From positions 1 through 64,000 of the forward strand of contig NZ_FQXS01000010.1 of NCBI RefSeq assembly GCF_900130015.1: a stretch of DNA of 64,000 bases, given 5' to 3'. Positions 52,840-62,405 of the stretch are shown here, piece after piece (the first letter of the stretch is position 1; each line of letters starts with the position of its first letter). The notes beneath the pieces were generated by a model. That model was not told where the DNA came from, searched no databases, and saw nothing but the letters and a program-made list of their open reading frames with translations. Position numbers and translations under genes: made by a program. Source of the stretch: Desulfofustis glycolicus DSM 9705 (lineage in GTDB: Bacteria > Desulfobacterota > Desulfobulbia > Desulfobulbales > Desulfocapsaceae).

Positions 52840-54516
52840 TCAAGTGGCACGGGTGGGGATGATCGCGCCTTTGTCCGCCGATGCGGCCAGTCGGGCGTAG
52901 AGATAGAGGTATCCCTTGGATACGCGCGGCGGCGGCGGGCGCCAGGCGGTCCGGCGACGATCCAGCTCGCTTGCGGTAACCTGCAGATCCAGGGTCTTGC
53001 CGGGAATGTCGATGGCGATGATGTCGCCGTCTTCGACCAGGGCGATCGGTCCGCCCTCCATCGCTTCCGGTGAGATATGGCCGATGAAGCAACCATTGTT
53101 GGTCCCCGAAAAGCGCCCGTCGGTGACCAGGGCCACCCGGTCGCTCAGGCCGAGGCCGTGCAACAGTTTCATTGCCTTGAACATCTCCGGCATGCCCGGC
53201 CCCCCTTTCGGCCCCTCGTAGCGGATCACCACTACCTCGCCGGGCTGCACCTGTCCGGCCATAATTGCCTCGTTGGCCGCCGCTTCGGACTCGAACACCC
53301 GGGCCGGTCCGGTGAAGGCCTGCATATCGTCTCGGATGGCTGCCGGTTTGGTGACCGCCGAGTCGGGGGCCAGGGTGCCGAAGAGCACCGCCAGGCCGCC
53401 GCCGGTGCTGAAGGGCCGGGCCATGGTCTTGATGACCTCGTCGTCCGGGGATGTCTTGCCGGCGATGTTGTCACCGAGGCTGCGGCCGGTGACGGTCAGC
53501 GCTGAAGTGTGCAGCAGCGGAGTGAGTTCGCCGAGTACCGCCGGCACCCCGCCTGATTCAAAAAAATCGATGACGTTGGCCGATGCGGCCGGATTCATCT
53601 TGGCGATCAACGGGGTGGAGCGGCTGATCCGGTCGAACAGCCGGATGTCGAGCTCGATTTCCGCCTCGTAGGCGATCGCCGGCAGGTGCAGGGCGGCGTT
53701 GGTCGAACCGCCGATGGCCGAGGTCAGGCGAATGGCATTTTCCAGTGAGTCCGCGGTGATGATCTGCCGGGCGGTGATACCGCGATCGACCAGATCGACG
53801 ATGGCCCGGCCGGAACTACGGGCCACCTGCAGCCGGCCGGCGTGTACGGCCGGGATCATCGCCGAGCCGGGCAGCGACATGCCGAGGGCCTCGGCGATGC
53901 AGCACATGGTATTGGCGGTGCCGAGAAACGAGCAGGAACCGCAGGTCGGGGCGCAGACGTCTTCCATCCAGACCAGCTCGTCCCGGCTGATCTCGCCTTT
54001 CTGGAGACGACCGACGCCCTCGATGATCGAGGTGCTGTCGGCGGTGCGGCCATGGATCTGCGGGCCGCCGAGCATCGGGCCGCCATTGACCAGTATGGCC
54101 GGAAGATCGAGGCGGGCGGCGGCCATCAGCATGCCGGGCACGATCTTGTCGCAGGAGCCGAGCAGGACCAGACCGTCATACTGGTGGGCCTGGACCATCA
54201 ACTCGATACAGTGGGCGATGAGATCGCGGGTCGGCAGGATGTAGCGCATCCCGTCATGGCCTTCGGCAATCCCGTCGCAGGCGCCGATTACTCCGAATTC
54301 TACCGGGGTGCCGCCACCGTCCCGGATGCCGTCGCTGACCGCCGCCGCCACCTGGCGGAGGTTATAATGGCCGGGGACGGTGGTGCTCCAGGCGTTGGCG
54401 ATGGCGATCATCGGTCGCTCCAGGTCGCTGTCGCTATAGCCCATCGATTTGTAATAGGCGCGGTTGATGCTCCATTCCGGCCGTTTCAGGATCCTGCTGC
54501 TGCGCCGTGTCGTCAT
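52840..54516 (-). CDS. IlvD/EDD-family dehydratase in a sugar-acid operon
   Basis: This 558-residue protein has family cluster cysteines at C80 (GACDG), C122 (GSCDK) and C192/C195 (CGSC), and the metal-site region near KMNPAASANV. The end region VTDGRFSGTNNGCFIGHISP is diagnostic. The family dehydrates 2,3-dihydroxy acids to 2-keto acids: dihydroxyisovalerate (IlvD), or sugar acids such as arabinonate and xylonate. Its place after PdxA2 and a DUF1537 kinase favours a sugar-acid substrate over amino-acid synthesis. The start follows GAGGAG. Confidence 0.88.
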   Translation of the reverse strand: MTTRRSSRILKRPEWSINRAYYKSMGYSDSDLERPMIAIANAWSTTVPGHYNLRQVAAAVSDGIRDGGGTPVEFGVIGACDGIAEGHDGMRYILPTRDLIAHCIELMVQAHQYDGLVLLGSCDKIVPGMLMAAARLDLPAILVNGGPMLGGPQIHGRTADSTSIIEGVGRLQKGEISRDELVWMEDVCAPTCGSCSFLGTANTMCCIAEALGMSLPGSAMIPAVHAGRLQVARSSGRAIVDLVDRGITARQIITADSLENAIRLTSAIGGSTNAALHLPAIAYEAEIELDIRLFDRISRSTPLIAKMNPAASANVIDFFESGGVPAVLGELTPLLHTSALTVTGRSLGDNIAGKTSPDDEVIKTMARPFSTGGGLAVLFGTLAPDSAVTKPAAIRDDMQAFTGPARVFESEAAANEAIMAGQVQPGEVVVIRYEGPKGGPGMPEMFKAMKLLHGLGLSDRVALVTDGRFSGTNNGCFIGHISPEAMEGGPIALVEDGDIIAIDIPGKTLDLQVTASELDRRRTAWRPPPPRVSKGYLYLYARLAASADKGAIIPTRAT

Positions 54517-54580
54517 AGCGTCTCTCCTCTGGCAATGAGGTGTTTCATGCGGCCGTCTCGCGCTTGTGTCCCGGCAGATC

Positions 54581-55612
54581 TCAGGCGGCCAGGCGGGCGG
54601 CCAGTCTGATCGCCTCGATCATCGATTGCGGGTTGGCCCGGCCGTCACCGGCCCGGTCATAGGCGGTGCCATGATCGACCGAGGTGCGAATGATCGGTAG
54701 CCCGATGGTTACGTTGACCCCGGCCATCTGGTCCCAGGAGTCGGTTTTTTCGTCGTAATGAAAGCCGACCAGTTTGGCCGGGATATGGCCCTGGTCGTGG
54801 TACATGACGACGACCGAATCGTAGAGGCCGCCCTGCATCTTGGAAAAAACCGTATCCGCCGGTAACGGTCCCTCGGCGGCAATTCCCTCGGCAACGGCGG
54901 CGGTTACCGCCGGGGCGATTTCCCTGTCGTCTTCGGTGCCGAACAGGCCGCCCTCGCCGCAATGGGGATTGAGGCCGGCGACGGCGATGCGTGGCTGCTC
55001 GATGCCGAGCTGGTGCAGGGTGGCGGCGGTCAACTCGATCACTCTCAGGACCCGTTCTTTTTTTACCCGGTCGCATGCTTCGCGTAAGGAGACGTGGGTG
55101 GAGACATGGGTGACTCGAAAACGGCCGTCGGCAAGCATCATCGCATAGTCGGTGGTCTCTGTCAGTTCACCGTAGATTTCAGTGTGACCGCTATAGTGAA
55201 AGCCGGCGAGGTTGATGGCCGCCTTGCTGATCGGTGCGGTGACCGTACCGTCGATTTCTCCGGCCAGCGCCAGGTCGATGGCTCGTTTGATGTACTGAAA
55301 CGAGGCGCGGCCCTGGGCGGCAGTGTCGGTCTTGTGGCGTAGCTCGGCCAGAGGCAGGTTGGCCAAGTCGAGCACGTCGATGGTCTGCCAGGCAAAGCGG
55401 CCGTCGGTAACAGCGGAGCAGCCGTTGATCGCCAGGTCGAGATGGCTGAAGGCCACGGCATTGGTCATGATGGCGGCGTCGCCGATGATCAGCGGCCGGC
55501 AGATCCGGTAGACGTCCGGGTCGGCCAAGGCCCTGGCGCAGACTTCCGGGCCGACGCCGCCGGGGTCGCCCATGGTGATGCCGAGCAGGGGGAGGGAGTC
55601 AGGGGTGTGCAT
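54581..55612 (-). CDS. pdxA2: PdxA2-type 4-phospho-tetronate dehydrogenase
   Basis: This protein has 343 residues. Metal-binding histidines lie in HYSGHTEIYGEL, LNPHCGEGGLFG and MYHDQGHIPAKL; GITMGDPGGVGPEV is the family start. PdxA2 oxidises and decarboxylates 4-phospho-D-threonate or -erythronate to dihydroxyacetone phosphate with NAD. It is distinguished from vitamin B6 PdxA by its pairing with a DUF1537 kinase, whose gene ends 22 bp upstream. The operon context makes a role in tetronate catabolism very likely. Confidence 0.88.
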   Translation of the reverse strand: MHTPDSLPLLGITMGDPGGVGPEVCARALADPDVYRICRPLIIGDAAIMTNAVAFSHLDLAINGCSAVTDGRFAWQTIDVLDLANLPLAELRHKTDTAAQGRASFQYIKRAIDLALAGEIDGTVTAPISKAAINLAGFHYSGHTEIYGELTETTDYAMMLADGRFRVTHVSTHVSLREACDRVKKERVLRVIELTAATLHQLGIEQPRIAVAGLNPHCGEGGLFGTEDDREIAPAVTAAVAEGIAAEGPLPADTVFSKMQGGLYDSVVVMYHDQGHIPAKLVGFHYDEKTDSWDQMAGVNVTIGLPIIRTSVDHGTAYDRAGDGRANPQSMIEAIRLAARLAA

Positions 55613-55634
55613 AATTGATTATCCTTTACGGGAT

Positions 55635-56861
55635 TCAATGGTTGACGAGCGTGATCAGGGTGTCGTCTTCGCCGAAACTGCCAGCCTTGGTAATAACCGT
55701 CAGGCCGCTGTAGCGGCCGCCGACAAGTTCACTGCAAACCAAACCGGGCAGCATCTCTTCGTGAAGCAGCAGGCCATCGGCGCCGACGCAGCGGCGAACG
55801 GCCTCGGCGGTGTCGCCGCCGGACAGGAACAAAGCATCCGGTTGAATCCTGGGTAGCAGGTCGGCACCAATTCCGGCCAGGGAGCGAACGATCCGGTCGG
55901 GGGCTTCGGCCGGTTCGGCGGCGTCTGCCGCGATTGTCAGGATCAGGCTCTGTGGTCGATCGATCGCTTGAACGGCGGCGTCGACGCCGGCGAGCAGCGT
56001 CGCCGGCGAAAAACTCAGCAGCGGCCAGCCGGTGGCGGCGGCAAGACGGTTCGCCTGCCGGGCCAGCACAGCGGAGGCGGAACCGCAAACGAACAGCCAA
56101 CGCTTTACCATCGGTCGATGTGCCCGGGGCGGCGCGGCGTGCTCAGCGGCCATGATACGGGCCAGGCTGGCGGCCAGCCCGGCCGAGCCGACCGGCAGGA
56201 TGGTGCTGCCGTAGCGGCGGGCCAGGCGGGCGATGCTATCGAGATGACCGGTCGTTTTAGCATCAAAGACCAAGTGGTGACAGCCGCTGTCGATCAGGGC
56301 CTGGACCCGGGCCGACAACCGATCGGCGGATGTATCGAGCTGGTCAAGACCGATTCGGCCAACGGTGAGACGGCTTTGGCCGGCCAGGAGTATTGACAGG
56401 CGTGATTCCCGGACCGGTCCGAGCGGGTCGCGGCCGATTTCCGTGTCGGCTACCGGCACTCCGTGTAATCGATGGACATCGTCGACGGTGGTGCGTCCCT
56501 GGGCCGGATAGGCGGGGGCGACAAAACTGGCGGTGGCCCCGGTGGCCTCGAGCAAAGTGTCGAGTTCGGCGCCGAGATTGCCCCGCAGGCAGGAGTCGAT
56601 CTTCTTGTAGATTACCTCCGGTGCCAGTGCGGTGATGCGGCTCGCACTCCGTTGCACGGCGAGTCCGGCGGATCGGTCGTCCAGGTGTCTGCTGTCGGTG
56701 CTGACGGCCAGGCCGGCCGGCGGATCCAGTAGGCCGGCCGGCAATCCGTTGGCGCCGGTGGTCAGCAGCACCGGACCGACTGCCGGGCAGAACTGCACCC
56801 CGGTATCGGCCGCCCCGGTCAGGTCGTCGGCGATGACCGCGATGCGCAGCCGCTCCCTCAT
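55635..56861 (-). CDS. Four-carbon acid sugar kinase (DUF1537 / DtnK-OtnK family)
   Basis: This protein has 408 residues. The N-terminal domain carries the ADDLTGAADTGVQF motif and DSCLRGNLGAEL; the C-terminal nucleotide-binding domain has LFLSGGDTAEAVRR and ITKAGSFGEDDTL. The family phosphorylates D-threonate, D-erythronate or keto-tetronates at C4. With PdxA2 beside it, the D-threonate kinase (DtnK) type is most likely. The start is 2 bp after the LarA-like gene stop. Confidence 0.88.
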   Translation of the reverse strand: MRERLRIAVIADDLTGAADTGVQFCPAVGPVLLTTGANGLPAGLLDPPAGLAVSTDSRHLDDRSAGLAVQRSASRITALAPEVIYKKIDSCLRGNLGAELDTLLEATGATASFVAPAYPAQGRTTVDDVHRLHGVPVADTEIGRDPLGPVRESRLSILLAGQSRLTVGRIGLDQLDTSADRLSARVQALIDSGCHHLVFDAKTTGHLDSIARLARRYGSTILPVGSAGLAASLARIMAAEHAAPPRAHRPMVKRWLFVCGSASAVLARQANRLAAATGWPLLSFSPATLLAGVDAAVQAIDRPQSLILTIAADAAEPAEAPDRIVRSLAGIGADLLPRIQPDALFLSGGDTAEAVRRCVGADGLLLHEEMLPGLVCSELVGGRYSGLTVITKAGSFGEDDTLITLVNH

Positions 56862-56863
56862 CG

Positions 56864-58144
56864 TTACCGATCGCCGGAGGGGGCCGGGATGGGCAGCATG
56901 TCCGGGGCATGGGTCAACACCGTGAGCCGGGCGTCCGGGCCCTGGCGGCGCAGTGCCTCGGCCACCGCGTCGTCGACGGTGGCGGCGTGGGTGTGGCCGA
57001 GCCGCACCTTATCCGCTGCCGGGATGCCCGGGGAGTACATGATGATCGAGGCCTTCTCCCGGGCCAGGGCCCAGGCGGTGGCCAGCGCCGCCGCCACGCC
57101 GTTGCGGATCTCGCCGCTGCGATAGGCGGTCGTTATCTGCTCCGAAGACCATGACGTGTAATCGAGCAGATCGGTGTGCACCGGGCTGATGCCTTCCGGT
57201 GCCGGCGTGCAGACGATGATCGTACCGCCCGGCCGCACCATGCGCTGGGCCGGATAGAGCGATTTATGGGACTGCCAGAAGTCGAGGTCGCAGGGATACG
57301 AATTGGCCACGACGATATCCGGGGTTTCCCGGTAAGTCACGCCGTAGATCTTCCTGGCCAACTCGATGCCGGCGGCGAAACAGCCGCGCATCTCGCCGTA
57401 GAAGACGCCGACGGAGCGGCCTTCGCTGTCCATGACCACGTTGCAGATGGTGCGCATGCCGACCCGGTCGGCCATGTCGTCCATGTCGCGGCGGACCGGG
57501 TTGTCGGCCATGCCGAGAAACGAATCGCCGCCGCTGCAGGAGAGCATGTGCGTTTCCGCGGTGGTGCGCGGTCCGCAGACGCCCGGCTGGATGATCTTCG
57601 ACGAGCCGGAAAAACCGGCGATGTGGTGCGGCACGATGGCGCCGAGACCGATGACCACATCCGCTTCGGCCACGAGCCGGTTGACCTGCAGCGGCGTACC
57701 CTGGGCTGAAAAGCCGAGGTCGACCAGGTTGTCCTGCTGGCGCCATTCATGATTGAAGACCCGGATCCGCCCGTAGACGGTTGAGCCGACCCGGCTCTCC
57801 AATTCTTCCTCGGTCATGTAGCGATGGGTGCCGAGCGCCATGATGCAACTGATATGTTCATCGGCGACCCCGGCCCGGTTGAGTCGGTCGAGTAGGCGGG
57901 GGATGATCCGGTCGACCGGGGTCAGCCGGGTCACGTCGTCACTGACGAGCATGACCCGGTCGCCCGGCTTGACGAGTGTTTCCAGCGGCTGCTGGTTGAT
58001 CGGTCGAGACAGGGCGGCCTCGATGGATCGGTCCAGGTCGGGCAGCGGCGTTGACGGCTGCGGACTCAATACCTCGGCGAGATTGCGCTCGGGAACGTCG
58101 AAAGCAAGGGGTGAGCCGTTGAAGGGGATGGTGACACTGGCCAT
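56864..58144 (-). CDS. LarA-family nickel-dependent racemase/epimerase, copy 1
   Basis: This 426-residue protein has the LarA (DUF2088) fold: SDDVTRLTPVDRIIP, the catalytic histidine-arginine pair in MALGTHRYMTEEEL and the cofactor region VPHHIAGFSGSSKIIQPGV with the lysine that binds the nickel-pincer nucleotide. LarA homologues invert the C2 hydroxyl of lactate, malate or sugar acids. The tetronate context suggests C2 epimerisation of a trihydroxybutyrate. Cofactor genes larB, larC and larE are not in the window. Confidence 0.85.
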   Translation of the reverse strand: MASVTIPFNGSPLAFDVPERNLAEVLSPQPSTPLPDLDRSIEAALSRPINQQPLETLVKPGDRVMLVSDDVTRLTPVDRIIPRLLDRLNRAGVADEHISCIMALGTHRYMTEEELESRVGSTVYGRIRVFNHEWRQQDNLVDLGFSAQGTPLQVNRLVAEADVVIGLGAIVPHHIAGFSGSSKIIQPGVCGPRTTAETHMLSCSGGDSFLGMADNPVRRDMDDMADRVGMRTICNVVMDSEGRSVGVFYGEMRGCFAAGIELARKIYGVTYRETPDIVVANSYPCDLDFWQSHKSLYPAQRMVRPGGTIIVCTPAPEGISPVHTDLLDYTSWSSEQITTAYRSGEIRNGVAAALATAWALAREKASIIMYSPGIPAADKVRLGHTHAATVDDAVAEALRRQGPDARLTVLTHAPDMLPIPAPSGDR

Positions 58145-58147
58145 GGG

Positions 58148-59425
58148 TTAATCTCCAAAGGTGTTCGGGATAAACATGACAATATCGGGGACGTAAGTCA
58201 TCAGCAGCAGCACTCCGATCATCACGGTTAGAAAGGGGAGGATATAGCGAACGATTTCGGATAGCTGGATCTGTGCGATATTGCAGGCAATGAACAGGCA
58301 GATACCGAGCGGCGGGGTCAACATGCCGATAGCCAGGGCGGTGACCATGATGACGCCGAAATGGACCGGGTCGATGCCGAACTGCTGGATCACCGGCAGA
58401 AAGACCGGGGTCAGGATGATCAGCGAAGCCGAGGTTTCCATGAAGGTGCCTATGGCCAGCAGGCAGATCAGGATCAGCGCGTAGAGTACCGCCGGCGAGG
58501 AGGTCAGGTTGACCAGGTAGGCGGCGACGTTCTGCGGTACCCGTTCGGCGGTCAGTATCCAGCCGAAGATATTGGCGGTGGCAATGAGCAGCATCACCGT
58601 CGACGTGGAAACGGCGGCCTTGGCGAAGATTTTCGGCAGATCGCGCAGCTTCAACTCGCGGTAAACAGCAAAGCCGACGATCATCCCGTAAATGGCCGCG
58701 ACCACCGCGGCTTCGGTCGGGGTGAAGATGCCGCCGAGGATGCCGCCGAGAATGATGATCGGCATCAAAAGGGCCCAGAAAGCGCCGAAAAACGTGCGGC
58801 CCATGGCCGCGAAACCGAGGAAGGAATCACGTTCGTAGCCGGCCTTCTTGGCCATGAAATAGCTGACGATCATCAGACTGCCGCCGATCAGCAGGCCGGG
58901 GATGAAGCCGCCGAGAAACATCTTGCCGATGGAGACGCCGCCGACCACGCCGAAGATGATCATCGGGATCGACGGTGGAATGATGACGCCGATCGAGCCA
59001 CCGGCCGCCTGGACGGCGGCGGCGAAACCGCGATTATACCCCTTGCGGATCATCGCCGGGATGGAGACCGCGCCGACGGCGGCGGTATCCGCCGCAGCCG
59101 CGCCGGAGATGCCGGCGAAAAACATCGCCGCCACCACCGCCACCATGGCCAGGCCGCCGGCGATAAAACCGACCAGCGCGTGGGCGAAATCGAACAGACG
59201 GCGGGAAATACCGCCCGATTCCATCAATTCGCCGGCCAGCATGAAAAACGGAATGGCCATCAGCGGGAAGGAATCGGTACCGGTAAAGAGCCGTTGGGCC
59301 GCAAGCGTCAGTGGCAGGTCGGAGCCGAACTGTAGGGTGGCCACCGAGGCGACGCCGAGGGAGAAGGCGATCGGCACGCCGATGATAAAACAGAGCACCA
59401 GGGAGACGAAGAGGATGATGGTCAT
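58148..59425 (-). CDS. dctM: TRAP transporter large permease (DctM)
   Basis: This 425-residue protein has about twelve hydrophobic helices and the DctM signatures FMLAGELMESGGISRRLFDF, AAADTAAVGAVSIPAMIRKG and IPPSIPMIIFGVVGG. It is the sodium-coupled translocation subunit. It overlaps the DctQ stop by 4 bases. Confidence 0.93.
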   Translation of the reverse strand: MTIILFVSLVLCFIIGVPIAFSLGVASVATLQFGSDLPLTLAAQRLFTGTDSFPLMAIPFFMLAGELMESGGISRRLFDFAHALVGFIAGGLAMVAVVAAMFFAGISGAAAADTAAVGAVSIPAMIRKGYNRGFAAAVQAAGGSIGVIIPPSIPMIIFGVVGGVSIGKMFLGGFIPGLLIGGSLMIVSYFMAKKAGYERDSFLGFAAMGRTFFGAFWALLMPIIILGGILGGIFTPTEAAVVAAIYGMIVGFAVYRELKLRDLPKIFAKAAVSTSTVMLLIATANIFGWILTAERVPQNVAAYLVNLTSSPAVLYALILICLLAIGTFMETSASLIILTPVFLPVIQQFGIDPVHFGVIMVTALAIGMLTPPLGICLFIACNIAQIQLSEIVRYILPFLTVMIGVLLLMTYVPDIVMFIPNTFGD

Positions 59426-59916
59426 ATTCGCACCTCCCGGTCCAACGTGCGGTTCTGGATCGCGGCCACCATGACCCGCAGCGAGTTGATCAGCATCAGG
59501 ATGCTGCCTACCGGTACGGCCATATAGGGGTAGCGCATGGAGATGTTCATCGACGGGGATTCCTGGAACTGGATGATGCCGAGGATCTTGAAGCCCCAGT
59601 AAATAATGACCAGCAGAAAAATCTGGATGATCAGGTTGACGACGACAATGGCGTAGCGGTAAGCGTTGGGTGGCAGCAGCTTGTCCATCAGGTCGATGCC
59701 GAGATGGACCTGGTAGCGGACCCCGGCCGCCGCACCGACGAAGGAAATCCAGACAAAGAGATAGCGTCCCGCCTCCTCGGACCAGGACAGCGGATCGTTA
59801 TGGATGAAACGGTACCATACCTGGGCGGCAATGATCACCACCATCGCCGCCATCAGCAGGGCGAGGAACCAGTTGATGCAGCGGTCGAAGACTTCGAAAC
59901 AATTCCTGACAAACAC
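59422..59916 (-). CDS. dctQ: TRAP transporter small permease (DctQ)
   Basis: This 164-residue protein has four helices and the family pattern AAQVWYRFIHNDPLSWSEEA then GRYLFVWISFVGAAAGVRY. It bridges DctM and the periplasmic binding protein. Confidence 0.92.
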   Translation of the reverse strand: MFVRNCFEVFDRCINWFLALLMAAMVVIIAAQVWYRFIHNDPLSWSEEAGRYLFVWISFVGAAAGVRYQVHLGIDLMDKLLPPNAYRYAIVVVNLIIQIFLLVIIYWGFKILGIIQFQESPSMNISMRYPYMAVPVGSILMLINSLRVMVAAIQNRTLDREVRI

Positions 59917-60026
59917 GGCGGCCCCTTGTCACTGATGATTGCGCCGGGATACGGCTTCCGGTCCGGCCGAGCCGATCAGCGCAGTGATCGGCTCGGCCGG
60001 GGCTGGGTTGGCTGGTGATGCTGTAG

Positions 60027-61034
60027 CTATTTCGCCGCGGCGATGGCCGCGTCGATCAGCTGCTGGCCGGCTTCGGCATCACCGCCGCCGATGGCTTTGA
60101 CCACCGACGGGGTGGTATAGACGCCAGCCACGGCTGCGGCAAACGGGGCCTTGTCAGGATGGGTGACTTCCATGCCTTCCTTGGCGCAGGCTGCTTCCAG
60201 TTCCTGGTCGGCTTTCATGGAGATTTCACGTTCGTAGGTGCGGGCCTCGGCGGCTGCTTCGGTGATGATCTGCTGCTGTTCCGGAGTCAGTGTCTTCCAG
60301 GTGATCTCGCTGATCAGCAGAACCGCCGGCGAGTAAAAATGACCGGTCATCGCCAGGTGCTTCTGGACCTCGAAGAAGCGCGACGAATGGATGACGGCCA
60401 GCGGGTTTTCCTGGGCGTCGACGGTCTTTTGCTCTAGGGCGGTATAGAGTTCGCCGAAAGCCATCGGCAGCGGGCTGGCGCCCAGGGCTTTCATGGTCAG
60501 GATGAAGACGTCGTCTTCCATGACCCTGATTTTCAGCCCTGCCATATCCTCCGGAGTGTTGATCGGCCGTTTGGAGTTGGTGATATTGCGGAAGCCGTTT
60601 TCGAACCAGCCGAGCGAACGGATACCGACAGTGGTGAAACGATCGGCGATGCTGGTGCCGATCTCGCCGTCAAGCACGCGGTAGCAGGATTCGCGATCCT
60701 TGAACAGGAACGGCAGGTTGAAGAGTTTGACCTGGGGGACGAAGTTGCCCATCGGGCCGGTGGAGGTCAGCGTCATTTCCAGCGAGCCGAGCTGCAATCC
60801 CTCGACCATGTCCCGCTCGGAGCCGAGCTGGGCGGCCGGAAAGACCTGGACTTCGATGTCGCCGCTGGTCCGCTCGGCGACCAGCTTGCCGAAATATTCG
60901 GCGGCCTGGTTGTAGATGTGGGTCGGCTGGGTTGATGTGCCCAGTTTGAGGATGGTTTTGGCGTAGCATGCCGGAGAGATGATGAGAACCGCCAGGCATA
61001 GGACTGTTGCTGCAAGAAACCGTTTTCTGCTCAT
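60027..61034 (-). CDS. dctP: TRAP transporter substrate-binding protein (DctP)
   Basis: This protein has 335 residues from ATG 61034 behind GAGGAGG; the longer frame to 61166 is not needed. A signal peptide (FLAATVLCLAVLIISPACYA) is followed by the DctP fold: LGSERDMVEGLQLGSLEMTL and the arginine-containing KIRVMEDDVFILTMKALGA, which contacts the acid group. FGELYTALEQKTVDAQENPL is the family core. It binds organic acids; from context, a tetronate or related sugar acid. Confidence 0.92.
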   Translation of the reverse strand: MSRKRFLAATVLCLAVLIISPACYAKTILKLGTSTQPTHIYNQAAEYFGKLVAERTSGDIEVQVFPAAQLGSERDMVEGLQLGSLEMTLTSTGPMGNFVPQVKLFNLPFLFKDRESCYRVLDGEIGTSIADRFTTVGIRSLGWFENGFRNITNSKRPINTPEDMAGLKIRVMEDDVFILTMKALGASPLPMAFGELYTALEQKTVDAQENPLAVIHSSRFFEVQKHLAMTGHFYSPAVLLISEITWKTLTPEQQQIITEAAAEARTYEREISMKADQELEAACAKEGMEVTHPDKAPFAAAVAGVYTTPSVVKAIGGGDAEAGQQLIDAAIAAAK

Positions 61035-61093
61035 AACTTCCTCCTCGTGGTAGATTGACTGCGATATCGCCGCTACCGTCCCGCCCGAGCCCG

Positions 61094-62404
61094 TCAGGGC
61101 GTCAGGATCGGGAAGGTGTTGGCACCTTGCGGCATGACCGTGACGGTCGGGTTGCCGTTGCCACATTTTTCATAGGCGAGCTGCAGGGCCTCCTCAATGG
61201 TGGCGACGCCATGCACGCCGGCCTTGCGAGCCAGTTCGATATTGTTCTCGTGGGTAACCATGATCATGTAGCCGCTGTTGACGTATTCGAGCTGGCGAAC
61301 CGCCACCCAGCCTGAGATCAGGAAATTGGCGCGCACCGCTTTTTCCAGATCGACAAGGGTCTCGTTGTCGAACCAGTCGAAAAATTCGCTTGGCTCCTCG
61401 ATGTCCGGGCATTCGGCCAGCAGGATGACAACACCGCCCGGTTTCATCGCGTAGACACCATTGTCGATGGTCTTCTGGGCCTGGTAGAGGTTGATGTCTT
61501 TCGGGTAACCGCCGGCCGAGGCGATGACGATGTCGGCCTGCTCCTTGATCGGAACGCCGAAAATTTCATCGACCAGCCGGGTGGCTGCCTGCCAGGCCGA
61601 CACCCAGTTGCCGGCGAAAAAGCCGGTCAACTCGCCGTCCAGGTTGGGTACCACGTTGACGATGAAATCGGGCTTGATGAAGGCGGCGACCTCCATCATG
61701 TCTTCGTGGGCTGGATTTCCGGCGGTTTTCATATTGGCGGCCAGCGGGTTGGAGCCGTCGCCGACGGTGCGGGCCATGGCCCACATGTGGCTCTGCTGGA
61801 TGGTCTTGAGGGAAGAAACGCCGGGCATGATTGATTTGCGGCCGCCGCCGTAGCCGACCATGTAATGATAGATGACGCCGCCGGTCAGGATGACCCGGTC
61901 GGCTTCGGCCACCAGGCGGTTGACCGAGACCTCGGTGCCGCGGCTGGTAGTGCCGTAATAAACCATGTTGTCGGTGTCCCAGGCGTTGTGGTTGACCACC
62001 CGGATGCGATGGCAGACCTTGGCGCTGCAAAGCTCGACAAACTCGTCGGGACTGTTCTGACGATGGGCGCCGACGGCGATAATGACCGTGATGTCCTCGT
62101 CTCTGATGCCGGCCTCGTTGAGGTAATCGATGAGCAGCGGCAGGGTCAGCTCGTTGCGCTGCCAGCCCCTGGTGATGTCACTGACGGTGATCACCACCCG
62201 CTCACCCGGTTTAACGATCTGACGCAGCGGCGGACTGTCGATCGGGTGATCGAGAGCGTGGCGGTAGGTCGCGGTCAGATCATCTGGCGGGGGGCGGTTG
62301 TTGCCGACCAGTTCATAGAGCAATTGCGACTCGGGGATCGAAAAGCTGGTTGTCCCCTTGCCGATTTTCAGCGAAAATTCACGATAGTTCACGGTGCCGT
62401 CCAT
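61094..62404 (-). CDS. LarA-family nickel-dependent racemase/epimerase, copy 2
   Basis: This protein has about 436 residues from ATG 62404, 1 bp after the panB-like stop. The LarA motifs are SDITRGWQRNELTLPLL, AVGAHRQNSPDEF and VIYHYMVGYGGGRKSIMPGV with the cofactor lysine region. The sequence is clearly diverged from copy 1 (for example YHYMVGYGGGRK against PHHIAGFSGSSK), so the two probably act on different acids or different stereocentres. Presence of both in one transcript is unusual. Confidence 0.85.
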   Translation of the reverse strand: MDGTVNYREFSLKIGKGTTSFSIPESQLLYELVGNNRPPPDDLTATYRHALDHPIDSPPLRQIVKPGERVVITVSDITRGWQRNELTLPLLIDYLNEAGIRDEDITVIIAVGAHRQNSPDEFVELCSAKVCHRIRVVNHNAWDTDNMVYYGTTSRGTEVSVNRLVAEADRVILTGGVIYHYMVGYGGGRKSIMPGVSSLKTIQQSHMWAMARTVGDGSNPLAANMKTAGNPAHEDMMEVAAFIKPDFIVNVVPNLDGELTGFFAGNWVSAWQAATRLVDEIFGVPIKEQADIVIASAGGYPKDINLYQAQKTIDNGVYAMKPGGVVILLAECPDIEEPSEFFDWFDNETLVDLEKAVRANFLISGWVAVRQLEYVNSGYMIMVTHENNIELARKAGVHGVATIEEALQLAYEKCGNGNPTVTVMPQGANTFPILTP

Positions 62405-62405
62405 C

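Noticed and set aside
58361..59335. 324-codon plus-strand frame rich in His, Asp and Arg
   Set aside because: Antisense shadow of the hydrophobic DctM gene.
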